Positions 23,624 to 34,168 of a DNA stretch of 64,000 nt are shown here, piece by piece. Made by a program: the position numbers and the translations under genes. The notes below the pieces were generated by a model, which was given only the letters and a program-made list of their open reading frames with translations, made no database searches and had not been told where the DNA came from. Location: contig WOGZ01000192.1 of NCBI GenBank assembly GCA_009733775.1, positions 1 through 64,000 on the forward strand, given 5' to 3'. How positions within the stretch are numbered: the first letter of the stretch is position 1; each line of letters begins with the position of its first letter. This stretch comes from Alectoria sarmentosa (taxonomy: Eukaryota > Ascomycota > Lecanoromycetes > Lecanorales > Parmeliaceae).

Positions 23624-24510
23624 TTATTCATGCTTCATCTCCACCAGGAATCCATGAGCATCAAAAGCTCTATGCTTCTCCGCCCAATCCTTCAATTCTT
23701 TGAAATCCCGACACTGTCGTGGGAACCCAGCACCTAGAAATCCATTCACAGTATCCACAGCCGGTTCAATGCTGGAGTCTGCCGAGCATAGAATCCCTTG
23801 TCGGAGGTAATCGAAACAATGTGCTACGTGAGGTTTTCTTTCTTTACCAAGGTCGAATGCTTCAAGTTCATCTTCAATCGTTGAGTTGGAATAAAAGGCT
23901 CGGCGTATTGTGTACTATTTTCACTTTCAGCGGTGTTTGAGGTTGAGATGGGAAGGATGGCATACTAAACAGTGCAGCTGATGGAAAGCGCTCAGGATGG
24001 AGGTTTCTGTTGCGATGGTTGGGTCTTTGATGTAGCCTAGGCCATCTGCAGAAAATTCTTAGATCTGGAACACAATGGAGATTGTGTTGGGGACTTACTG
24101 GGGATCATGGAGTCCCAAACCGGTTCGGATCCGGCTTCTTTGGGTGGTGGAGCGGCGAAGCTGCTGTTGTACTGGAATATCGACCTGGAAGGCCCAATGG
24201 GTACTGGCACAAGTAAGTGAGTACGTTGCATTCAACATTGACGGAAAGACGTTTTACCCCGACTGATTGTGTCTGCCAGATAGACGGACTCACACTCGGC
24301 GTGGTGATTGAGGGAGCCAAGGAGGTATCCGGCTACAGCGGCAAAAGCGATGAACATCGCCGAGAGGAGCAAGTAATAACATCGGTACGGTTTGGAGCTG
24401 CTGGTAGGGCATGTGTCGCCTTTCTCGAGCAACTCTTCGTCCAGATCTTCCTGGTCTATTCGACTATACGGTGATGATACAACATGTGTTTGCAAGAAGT
24501 TGGAGGCCAT
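23624..24510 (-). CDS. UstYa-family (DUF3328) oxidase 1
   Basis: Four exons: 24294-24510, 24099-24203, 23966-24045, 23624-23914; introns 90, 53, 51 nt; 230 aa. The ATG at 24510 is preferred because the frame upstream lacks an ATG. The layout is that of UstYa proteins: about 42 cytosolic residues, one TM helix (CYYLLLSAMFIAFAAVAGYLLG, about 43-65), then a lumenal catalytic region with IFQYNSSFAAPPP, VWDSMIPNGLGYI and the two hallmark HxxHC motifs, HQLHC (about 128-132) and HVAHC (about 162-166), followed by FDYLRQGILCSADSSIE. UstYa enzymes form oxidative cross-links in fungal ribosomal peptides (ustiloxins, phomopsins, asperipin, victorin). Next to it, divergently, lies the Kex2-repeat precursor, which supports that role. 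Confidence 0.93.
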
Positions 24511-25863
24511 GGTCGAGCGTTGCAGTAGATTTCTTCGACTTTTGAAGAGCAGATGGATGGATGATACGTTGTCCAAATTGTGAGAAACACGATTGAGGAC
24601 GTCGCTGCAAGAACACCCTTACGCTCACGTATGTGAACGAATTTCTGTTGGTCGGTCAAGGATATCCTGGAGGGAGAGCCCAGAGCAATGCCTGCTCGGG
24701 TTGGCCCCAGGATACGCTAAGCTGTTAGGGACCCTAAGTCTGCCCCTAGTGGTTGGAGACCCAAGATGAGTACTTTATGTAGATGCACGGGTTTTCCCAT
24801 CACTAAGGATGTTCTATGGGTATGAAGCATGGGAAACCAGCGTGAAGATAACCATCTGGAAGCTCATTGGCCTAGGCTTATTCAGGAACAATGGTACCGC
24901 TCAAGTGGTGTGCGGGCTGGGGCCTCGGGGATTCAGTAATAATGGGAAGGTGTGGGTAAAATGGCCCGATGGTAGCAAAATTGGCCAATTTTCCGGGCCC
25001 TGCTGCCTGCATGCCAAAGACTTGAAACCTTTGCCCGTCCGCCGCTAGACCTATCGGTCTTAGGTGCTTTATGCTGCATTCCAGATTTGAAGGCGAGATG
25101 CATGAATCTTGCCGAAGGTGCATTCATGCAGGAAGGAAAAAATAATCCGCGAGGATGGAGGTTAGGCTACAGGTATTTCAATCATCGCCAACAGTTGCCT
25201 TGTACAGAAAGGAGGAACAGTCCGAATGGGTGGAGCATAGTTCGATTGTTGCCTACAGACGCCTTGTCAGGGCGGTACAAGACGATAGGTTCTCAGGACT
25301 GTCCGCCCAACCAGTGGCAGGTCACGTACCGTCCTTTGGGGGAAATGATCCAGATTGAGCAATTCTCCACTTTTGCCCACCGGATGACCTGAGCTAACGA
25401 GAGTACACTGCAAGCAGACAAGGATGCCTCCTACGGCAGCACATTCAATAAAGAGGCCTGGTTCAGTGCCGATGCTTTCCCATGTCATCACGCGTTCCGG
25501 CCGAACAAGAAGTTTTGGGTTTCCACTAACCTCCCCCATGCTTGTGATCGGCAAGCTTCCATGTTCAATCAGGGAGCTAATGCTTCAATCCTCCTAGGCG
25601 GTACCCCGGCCTTTTGGGTAACGACGATGACGTGGAGGACTGATGATATTGACATGTAGTCGGCCTCAGAGCTTGGCAGTGCTTCAAAGGAGTGCGCCAC
25701 CCACTACGAATTCTTATATCAGAACCAGAATGCCCCCCTTAGGAAAATACACTCTTTCGTCACGCTGCTCTGAGCTCTTAGCCCTTTCGAAAACCTTCCG
25801 ACTCTCAAGGGCCTTCACCAAACACAAAACCCATAGAAAGGAACATTGAAAAGATAAGAAAAC
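24511..25863. promoter_or_regulatory. Divergent promoter region between UstYa 1 and the repeat precursor
   Basis: 1.35 kb with no supported gene. It contains a perfect 16-bp palindrome AAAATTGGCCAATTTT at 24977-24992, with CCAAT on both strands. It also has an inverted repeat TGCATGAAT / ATTCATGCA at 25099-25130 (14-nt spacer). Pyrimidine-rich tracts precede the precursor ATG. A pathway-specific or CCAAT-complex site here is possible but unproven. Confidence 0.45.
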
Positions 25864-26194
25864 ATGTTTTTTGTCAAATCATGCCTCCTCCTCCTTGCTG
25901 GCTCCGCCCTGCTGGCAACAGCTTTACCGGCACTACGTAAGTCTTCCATCTGCCCTTGATCCTGGTATATTTCTCATAGAACTCCCAGTGCGCCCAGTTC
26001 CCGGCACAATTTTTCGTCGCGATGATGAAGGAGTCGACGTAGCGGATGTATTCAAGCTTCGTCGCGACGACGACGACGGGGTGGACGTTGCCGATGGATT
26101 CAAGCTTCGTCGCGACGACAACGGGGTGGACGTTGCCGACGGATTCAAAGTTCGTCGAGACGATGATGGAGTTGATGTCGCTGATGGGTTTTAA
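25864..26194 (+). CDS. Secreted Kex2-repeat peptide precursor (candidate dikaritin-like RiPP precursor)
   Basis: Two exons, 25864-25936 and 25980-26194, with a 43-nt intron (donor GTAAGT, acceptor CATAG); 95 aa. A strong signal peptide (MFFVKSCLLLLLAGSALLATA) is followed by a short leader (LPALQLPVRPVPGTIF). Four repeats follow, each opened by Arg-Arg: DDEGVDVADVFKL, DDDDGVDVADGFKL, DDNGVDVADGFKV and DDDGVDVADGF, the last ending at the stop codon. Signal peptide plus repeats bounded by dibasic Kex2 sites is the hallmark of UstA/PhomA-type precursors. The gene sits between two UstYa oxidases. There is no Tyr; Phe is the only aromatic residue in the core, and the core is very acidic. Repeats differ mostly by synonymous changes and Asp count, as expected of in-gene repeat expansion. 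An alternative is a linear secreted peptide (pheromone-like or KEP) without cyclisation. Confidence 0.85.
26021..26191 (+). repeat. Four tandem core repeats within the precursor gene
   Basis: Units at 26021-26065, 26066-26113, 26114-26158 and 26159-26191 (15, 16, 15 and 11 codons). Each begins with GAY GAY/GAC codons after an Arg-Arg pair. The first unit has Val for Gly before Phe; the last lacks the Lys-Leu/Val-Arg-Arg follower. Confidence 0.95.
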
Positions 26195-26798
26195 ATTGGG
26201 CGAGATTTGTTGGACTGGTCTGTAACAATATTATATCACCAACATCAAATCTTAGCGAGCATACGTCCGTGATGTGAAAGAACACTATGCAAATTCTCCA
26301 ACCACCCTATTCGGGTGGGCGGTCTGCGGAATGAGCAACTTTGGCCTCTAGCTCAATTCTTGATATATTCCATCTTGCCACGCTAGAGAAAAGAATATCA
26401 TTGAGAACCCGCGAAATCATAGCAACCCGATGCCTGCCAATACTATCAACCCGGGAACGAGAAGACTACGTGCAAAACTTGTAACATAGCTATCATTTTG
26501 CTCGGCTTTCTCTACAATTTTGCCATCCAAAAAAAAAAAAAAAAAAAGAGGGTAGCTCGTAAAGTCGTCGAGTTAATTCGCTCGCGCGGCGACAGAAAAA
26601 GCCTGCACACACACACACAAGAAATCCTTTCAACTTTACTTACTTTTGCAACGCAACTTTTAGTGACTAGCTTGACAGCAAAACTTTAGCCATCAACTGT
26701 GGAATTTGGTCGAGAAGAATCGGAACCCCTTGAATGTACCCTCCCTGGCAGACGATGGGATAGTCAAGACAGCAAGCATTCAGCTAATAATCTACTCT
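26195..26798. other. Intergenic between precursor and UstYa 2
   Basis: No gene supported. Contains a run of 19 A at 26529-26547 and a short CA repeat near 26607. Confidence 0.5.
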
Positions 26799-27685
26799 CT
26801 AAACTAAAGCTTGAGGAACTTCATACCCCGAGCCCTCCGGACAGAATTTGTACTTCTCAATGTTCCGCATCCCCTCTACCGGCCGATCAGGTCTTTTGTA
26901 ACACGCCGTATGCGCTTTCGCCCACCTTTCCAGCTCGCCCCAATCCCGACATTGCTGGTGCTGACCAACGCCCGAAACACCCTCGAGTTCTCGCTGCACA
27001 GTGCGCGGTGTATCGTCTGCGTCACAAAGGACTTGTCTCCTCAGAGCGTCGAAGCAGTGAGAGATGTGATGCCACTTTCTGCTTTGCGGTTCTCCAAGGC
27101 GGTGTTCGGCCATGGAGATGTAAATGATTTTCTGTGGTAGGTCAGATTGATTTGGCGGCCGGGAAGGTAAAGGGGATGCACCAAGCAGTGAAGGTTGTGG
27201 TAGCCGTGAACGATGTAGATGCCCTTCGTTGCGTCCCATGGGAACCTTTGGGCTGGTGGTAGGCCTTTCGAGGTTACGTAGTCGTCGGATAGGGCTATGA
27301 CGCCGCTGTCGATGTCGATGTCATGCCACAGACGTGCGGTGAGTGAAGCGTTTTCACTGTCGCTGTAGGGCGTCTCCTTGTGATACGGCTCAGTGAGATG
27401 TCTGGAGAGGGAAGCTGGAGATGTTTGTGTGCTGTCAGATGGAATACTCCCTGTTCAGGGCCAACAGGACTGACAATACTCTGATATATCATACGTTGCG
27501 CATCGCTTCTGTGCCAATAGCCAGATGAGAGTGCCGTTGAGGCATAAGGATGAAAGCAAAAGAAGAGCACACCATCTCAACGTAATGACGGACACAGGAG
27601 TGTGGGAATGCTCGTCTCCTTTGGCAAGACGACGAGGTGCCTGATCCCGATTCTGATCGTCCTGTAAAAGTCTTTCTTTCTCCAT
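26799..27685 (-). CDS. UstYa-family (DUF3328) oxidase 2
   Basis: Three exons: 27495-27685, 27182-27431, 26799-27131; introns 63 and 50 nt; 257 aa. A cytosolic N-terminus and one TM helix (about 37-58, LRWCALLLLSSLCLNGTLIWLLA) precede the lumenal part. That part has SDDYVTSKGLPPAQRFPWD, the first HxxHC motif HNLHC (about 142-146) and the second HISHC (about 169-173), then FDALRRQVLCDADDTPR and a Cys-containing C-terminal extension (QCRDWGELERWAKAH...CYK...YKFCPEGSGY). It is clearly diverged from the neighbouring UstYa 1, so the pair is not a recent duplication; paired UstYa-type oxidases are the rule in ustiloxin-type clusters. The first acceptor (27432) was chosen because it alone restores the downstream frame. 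Confidence 0.93.
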
Positions 27686-28687
27686 AGCTTGGTATGATGG
27701 CTATCATTGCGAGAAGCTTGCGAGAAGCAACAAACAAGCAACGTAGGCTTACAAGGCGACATCTCAGAAGCTCTACGGCTAGCCGTGGGGGCCTGATTTA
27801 CATCCAACTACTAAGTCCCCCTTGCTTGGATCCAATTCTAGCCCAGTGGATTTTAATGTATCATGCATAAGGTACCTTAAAGCGCCGATGTTTTACTTAG
27901 CGTTGATGCATATTGACGGAACGGCTGCAGCTGCGGGAGAGGGAGAGGCTTCCTTCTTTCAACTAAATTAGTTATCCGGTCCTATTACATACATACACCA
28001 AGGAAGGAGGATCACCACACCACCCATGCATGGGTTCAGCTTGATTAAATGATAGGCAAAAAGCAATGGATTGGTGCAGAATAAAAAGGGCAGGCTGGTC
28101 CGTTGGCGCCTCATAGTAACCCCATGCGCACCTCGCCCGAAATTCTTCGCCCGCAACACATAGTCGGTACACTCCGTTGGGACGGTCCGTCGAAGCGTGA
28201 CTCTTCGATTGGCAATGGCCGATCATTGATGCACTTCTTCTTGCAGTATAGGAATCAGCGGCAATCCCACTTCCTCCGCATCGGCATCCCTGGCCTATGG
28301 GAAGACTCGCATAGCATTGCTCCCTACTATCGGCAAGCAACACTGATTAGTCCAATCTCTATGGCCAAAGCGCCCATCCTTCCTTTCCTTCAAGTTCCAT
28401 ACCGTTGGTTCACCTGACCCCCCCCCCCCCTCCCCCCCCCCCTAAAGATCCTTTCCGTCACGAGTTCAAGGGTGTGTATCTTAAAGAGGGGGTGATGTAA
28501 CTTTCAGATCTGCAGCACTGCGTAGGTGTAATGTTTTGGGCGACTCAGTCATCCCTGCAAAGAACGACTTAAGCCTCTATCGTCCTCTTTTCCAAAATAT
28601 CCATACCCACTGTCATCAATTTCATTTCAATTTTCTCTTGCGCGGTACCCTTTTGATTACCTCTAGAACACATACGAGAGAGCCAAC
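27686..28687. other. Intergenic 1 kb
   Basis: Divergent flanks of UstYa 2 and the SAT4-type gene. Contains a poly-C tract interrupted by one T (28418-28442). No gene supported. Confidence 0.5.
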
Positions 28688-30272
28688 ATGGGCTACTCCT
28701 TTGCGCCAGTGAACAACCGCGATGGCCTCATTGCCATGTGTGTCGTTTTTTCGATTTCCTCTACCGCAGCAGTCGTCTTGCGATTCTATGCCCGCAAGTT
28801 CAAAGGGTTACGATTTCAAGCTGATGACTGGCTGATTGCAGCCTCTTTGGTAATCTCATAACCTTAGACTCAGCATTTTTCATGCCGGTCTTGAGCTAAC
28901 GAAGTTCTCTACCTAGGTGTTTGTCCTTGGCCTGAACGCCATGTTTCTCGCTGGTAGGCATCTACCGCCTGTTCCTACATTACCATATCTAAGTTTGGCT
29001 GCATCAGGTTGCATCCAGCATGTTATCACAGGCCATTCGCCTGTTGTGGATGACTTTCCAGTCTCGACCGAAACAGAGCACATGGCTGAAAGGGTATGTT
29101 CTCCGAGTTGCATCTGGTCGACATATCGTGAAGACTTACACTGCTCTTAGTATAAATATGGATTTCAAACCACAGAGAAGCTTGCTTTCGGCTTGATCAA
29201 GTTATCGATCTTGTTCCTGTGGCGAAGGATTTTTGGCCATGTTCGCGCTTTCAACATAGCCAGCTGGGCCATGATTGGCATCGTATCTGCATGGAGCCTG
29301 GCATTCTTTTTGGGAACCATTTTCCAATGTGGACTGCATTGGAGCCGTAATTGGGCACCAATTGAGATTTTCCTGACACAATGCTCCAATACTTTGGACA
29401 TGCTAAGCGTATTCACCGCGACTGATATCGTCACTGATCTCATGATTATTGCGATGCCTATCCCAATGGTACGTATTCTCTGACAGTTGGCTAGCACTAT
29501 TTTTACTTTTATTAGATCTGGTCACTCCAAATGAGCGTTCAGAGAAAAGTTGCCATCAGCGCCATGTTCCTCGTTGGCTTCTTGTAAGTACCCGGAACGC
29601 ATACGAATGCACCCCAACGAATGCTGTACTGACGACAAAATAGTGCTATTGGTGCTGGCATCGCTCGTATGGTTGCATATCTTGTCACGTCTTATGGTAC
29701 GTCTCAGCCCAATGAAAGAGACTCCCAAGGCTAATCTACAACTCCAGAAAAAGGGTCAAATCCGGACTTCATACGTAGGTAATCAAATCCGTTGCTCGAG
29801 GTTCTCTGCTAAGGGTGCGTGATAGAGGACTTCACTATCTTCCTGCTATGGAGCCTCATTGAGTTGAATGTTGCTATGATTTGCGCCTGCCTGCCGACCC
29901 TCCTTCCAATCGCGACAAAATTCCCTCGCGGCTTCCGATCACTCATTCCTTCGAAGAGGTTATTGTCACTCAGCTGGTTGCGCAGCCATAGAGGTCATAA
30001 GCTCTCGGACAATGACTCTCAAAACTCTTCGAGATTCAAGATGATGTAAGCGGAGTTTTCCACGCGCCATATCTTTTTGCGTATTGACAACGCAAGTACG
30101 GTGACGCTGGCTGATGACTACTCTCAGCGACAAGAAGCATAATGGAGCCAGTATGGAGACATACATATCAAAGTTACCTCCTCATAGTATCGATCTTGAG
30201 ATGCAGCCGCAGACAAATCACAACATTTTCGTCCAAAGCAATATCTCGCATCATGATAGCACTCTAATCTGA
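28688..30272 (+). CDS. SAT4/rhodopsin-type integral membrane protein 1
   Basis: Nine exons: 28688-28849, 28917-28953, 29008-29093, 29151-29468, 29516-29583, 29644-29696, 29748-29774, 29826-30045, 30128-30272; 371 aa, frame kept throughout. Family motifs of the fungal 'rhodopsin domain'/SAT4 class are present: RFYARKF...DDWLIAASL, FGLIKLSILFLWRRIFG, QCGLHW, TDIVTDLMIIAMPIPMIWSLQM..QRKVAISAMF, YEKGSNPDFIQDFTIFLLWSLIELN and ACLPTLLPI, with about seven TM segments and a cytoplasmic tail. The function of the family is unclear; members are common in secondary metabolite clusters and among PTH11-like receptors. Exons of 27, 37 and 53 nt make the model delicate, but each keeps the family alignment. 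The final exon is the least certain, since reading through 30046 would stop at once. Confidence 0.85.
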
Positions 30273-30765
30273 GCCATCGTCTTAGAATACTGCAGGTACC
30301 ATTCGCCTCCGGCGCAACTTTATTGCCAATTCCCTGGATGATGAGAGTGCTGAAAATCAGCAATCAATTTCGCGTATGGGGGTGGAAACGTAATCACATG
30401 GGATGGATTCGCAGAGGGTTTGAAAAGACTAGCGCTGTAATTATAGTAGTTTCAATACATCCTAGGCTCTTGACTTGTATTATTGTTGCTAGACCCCACA
30501 CGGGAGCTAGGTGAAAGCCGCGAATCGCGTCCGCCCTAGGAAGATTAGAATCAGTAGCTCGGTTTCCTCCATGAATACCTTACCTTGGTCACCACCATTG
30601 CTTTGTGAAAATTCAACGTATGGGGTAAATTGACGCAGAAAGTGTCCATCCCCCGCAGGCCATGTTCATCGCTTCTTAACATCGCGAATACCTTTACCGC
30701 GTGAACAGCTGTGATCGGAAAAGAAACAACAGAGGAATTCCATCTTCTATCACTCATATACAACC
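30273..30765. other. Intergenic, promoter of the carboxylesterase gene
   Basis: No gene supported. Confidence 0.45.
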
Positions 30766-32883
30766 ATGGAATCCCATCTCAGCCCTCGTCAGCATCCTTT
30801 CTTATTCGCATCCATATCTACCATCGTCATTCTCACTGCAATGTTGTTCAATTCGACTTCACTGTCTCCTGTTGTCCTGATTTCGAACTTGTTGAATGTC
30901 TCGACACCATATGTCCGGAATGCACGCACCGGCGTTTCCTATCGTGGCAAATCTACAAATGGCATTGAACATTTCCAGAACATTTTCTATGCAGAAGATA
31001 CGTCAGGCTTTAATCGCTTTGCCCCACCCGTTCTCAACACACCACCTCCGGGCACTATTGTCGATGCAACCGCTGCTGGTGCCTGGTGTCCTCAAGGGCT
31101 TGGAGGACCTCCGCTTCCTTTCACAAGCCTTATCACCAACGTGAGCGAGAACTGTCTTAGTTTACGAATTACACGGTCGTCTGGTACAAATCCATCTGCG
31201 AAGCTGCCGGTTCTGGTCTTTATACACAGTGGTATGGAATTTTCAATAAGTGAAGAATTTCTTTATGATCGCTGATGCAGAGTGATTAGGTGGTGATGCG
31301 CTTGGAAGTGCATCTGATATACTCTATACACCAGATGGTTTGGTGAGACAAGCCAAATCAAACGGTCAGCCGGTGATCTATGTCGGGATCAATTACAGGT
31401 TGGGAAGTACGTCGAATCCCCAGTAAATGATGGGCACGTATTAATGGTCAATCAAGTATTTGGTTACGCCGCCAACGAAGCACTGAGAGCCGCGAAACAA
31501 GGCAACGCGGGGCTGCGAGATCAGCGTGCAGCCTTCGACTGTATGTATACCGAAAGCCACGAACGAGTCATTCTATACACTAATGAAAGCTCAGGGATCC
31601 ATGACAACATTGACGCCTTCGGCGGAGATCCAGGAAATGTCGCTGCTGTGGGTCACAGCGTGGGTGCAATGGCTATTGGCTTACACCTCGTCTCATATTC
31701 AGGCAACCAAGGAGTACCATTCCAGAAAGCAATGTAAGAGTATCATGAGTCCGCAAACGAAAAATTTGCTGAGAGCACTCGCAGAATGATGTCCGGGGCT
31801 TCCGGCACGAATTTCAACATCATGAGCAACCTCGTAGCAGACAACACGGCAACTGTGGCCAAATCCGTTGGTTGTACTCAGGATCCGGACTCTCAAGCAA
31901 CGTTAGACTGCCTACGAAGGGTTCCTCTCAAAATTTTGATGGACACTTCTGTGCAACTTGCTCGACAATTAAGACCGCCTTTCGGAGAGCTAGCTTTCTA
32001 CCCCAGCTACGATAATGATTATATTGTCGATCGACCATCTGTACTACTTCGCAAAGGAGCTTTTGTAAAAGGTGTGTTTCTTTCTTATATTCTGCAGTAA
32101 CGTAGATTCTAAACGTATCTAGGGATATCGATCATGGGCTCTTGGGTTACCAACGACGGCGCCTGGTACGCTCAGCCAACCATCAGCGACGATGTCTCTG
32201 TACTTGCAAGCTTTCAAACATTCGTTCTCGGTCTCTCACAGTCTTCGCTACAACGCCTGCTGTCCCTTTATCCAGTATCCAACTTCGATTATCTTGTTCG
32301 TCCTCACGAGGGAGCGACACCAGACTACTATCGCGCAGCGCAAATCAACCGTGATCTCTGGTTCACATGCCCCGTGATTGACTTCACTTGGCAGTACACT
32401 AGATTCGGTGGCGACTCGAGCATCCGTCTGTACGATATAAACCAGACAAAATTCGGACCGATATTTCAATACATGGGCGTTCCTCAGTGGCGCGTCAGCC
32501 ACCTCTCTGATATTCCATATCTCATGAATGAAGACGTCGCCGCTGGCGGAGATAACAGTCCCTATCAGCAGGACCTTTCTGCTCTGTTGAGTGGAAGTGT
32601 TGTTGCCTTTGCTTACTCGGGAGACCCGACGATTTCTAGAGGTCGGACTTTTAAAGATTGGCCGGTCGCGTACTCGGATCAGAGTGTCCAGGCGCTGAGC
32701 AAGGAGCACCCGCAAGAGGTGAGATTGTATATTGTGGGAGGATCGCAGGGAAGTGGTCCCGCAACCATGTCTTCTGGAACAGGTAGTCAAGTCAAATCGG
32801 ACCGTGAGAAAGCACTGGCTTGGGAGAATGTGATAGAGCGGTGTGACTTCATCAACTCGATTCTAGAGGAAATTGGGGTTTGA
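30766..32883 (+). CDS. Type-B carboxylesterase/lipase family protein
   Basis: Six exons: 30766-31231, 31290-31406, 31457-31540, 31595-31733, 31785-32071, 32123-32883 (introns 58, 50, 54, 51, 51 nt); 617 aa. An N-terminal hydrophobic segment (about 10-45) suggests secretion or a membrane anchor. Carboxylesterase landmarks: PVLVFIHSGGDALG (oxyanion region), VGINYRLGIFGY, GLRDQRAAFDWIHDNIDAFGGDP, and the nucleophile elbow GHSVGAMA (Ser about 244). The later HLSDIPYL would supply the catalytic His. Where the family usually has a DEG motif with the catalytic Glu, this protein has TNDGAWY, so Asp or another residue may serve. It hydrolyses esters; the substrate is unknown. It could tailor a metabolite from the neighbouring genes. 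Confidence 0.92.
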
Positions 32884-33411
32884 GTTGACTTCGCCAATGC
32901 GATTCAAGTCGAGATTTAAATTTGCGAAATCAAGTCTTATGATGGGAACCTAGCTGTACTGACAAGGTAGTACGCAGCAGGATCGGAACGTTGGATCGGA
33001 ATTACCAAACGTTTGGACACAGGGTAAAGTGGACATGCCAGTTGAGCTCTGGAACTCGAGGACTGACACGAGATGAAGTTGATTCTCATTAGGAAGAATC
33101 AATGATGGAAAGCCCCTTCTGCTGTTGCGTTTTCCGGGACGCCATGCTTGCCGAAACTCGCGTGGAAGAAGTTGAGTATACTCAAGAAGTCTCACACCTT
33201 TGGCGTCCCTGTTCCCCAAGTAGGAGACCCATCGCTGAAGATGAAGCGATCACGGGGATGTCACATCTCATCTTCTCGCGATATGAAATGATTTGAAGTT
33301 GGAGCGACAGCGAGCAGAAAGCCATGTTCATCCCGATCGTCTTCTTCGAATCTATCACGGAATCCTTGGACACCTTTCTTTGCCCATCTCTTCCTCCTTA
33401 GAGATAAGGTT

Positions 33412-33765
33412 TGATCAAAAATATCAGCTCCTGCAGGCGACACGGAGAGGAAAGCGCCTATCGCTCGTCATACTACTTTTGGCTCCGAGCAAAATATTGG
33501 CATTGAAGAAAAGCTAACAGGAGATCCAAACAAGATCGAGGCCGACATCAGAAGGAAACTCCGGAATGTCTACGAAAAGAATGCTCCACCGTACTATCGT
33601 CTGGCGCCCGAAAGATCCGCCCCAGGGACTGCTCGAAACGACACTTCCTCCCCCAAGGCATCGTTTGATGCTACAACGCAGTATCTTCATGTTCGCCAGG
33701 TAGAGATTGACATGGAGGAAGTTGGCCAGCTTATACCTTTGGAGATTCCCTTGCCAGCCGGATAA
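33412..33765 (+). pseudogene. Unassigned coding fragment (possible last exon or gene remnant)
   Basis: About 117 codons stay open from just after a TGA (33409-33411) to TAA at 33763-33765, with protein-like composition: RKAPIARHTTFGSEQ, KIEADIRRKLRNVYEKN, FDATTQYLHVRQVEIDMEEV. There is no early ATG, but AG acceptors at 33426-33427 and 33435-33436 could begin an exon. No upstream exon could be joined with confidence. I do not recognise a family. It may be the 3' exon of an unseen gene, a decayed gene, or chance. Confidence 0.3.
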
Positions 33766-34159
33766 CACTCATCGTTGGCGAAATGGATAGACAGCAAAGT
33801 AACGGCCTTTAACGATTTTCGTTTGTGTGAATGCGAGTTCTCTGCCATAGTTTTGTTCCAAACTTAATCGACTTGATAATATCAAGTGCCTGGGTTACGA
33901 TTTCTGTCTAGATGCGTTATGGCACTGGGGACTCTGTCATCTCAATAGTTTTGTGTTCGCACATTTTCTAGTAGCTTTATACTATCATCGTATAACGTCA
34001 GAAGACAGTGTTTCAAGTTTGTTAAGTTAGCATTGTCCTACCCAATAGGCCCGCATAATTTAAAAATGGCATCCAGCTACGACGTTTTCCAAGAAAGGCC
34101 AAGGAGGGGTGATGATCAGATGCTCGCGCCTTGTGAAGCACACACATAAGGAAGCAATC

Positions 34160-34168
34160 TATAAAAGG
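34160..34168 (+). promoter_or_regulatory. TATA-like box TATAAAAGG
   Basis: Lies about 125 bp upstream of an ATG in good context (34285; CAAAAATGG), which is followed after 22 nt by a GTAAGC donor. No convincing downstream exon was found, so this may be the promoter and first exon of a lost or very small gene. Confidence 0.3.

Noticed and set aside
24809..25048. 79-codon frame in the RiPP divergent promoter, considered as a second precursor
   Set aside because: No signal peptide and no dibasic-separated repeats.
27972..28343. 123-codon minus-strand frame upstream of the SAT4-type gene
   Set aside because: Composition is random-like with scattered Cys and no recognisable domain.
28418..28442. 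Poly-C tract considered as a telomere-like or regulatory element
   Set aside because: Does not match fungal telomere repeats; a simple homopolymer is enough.
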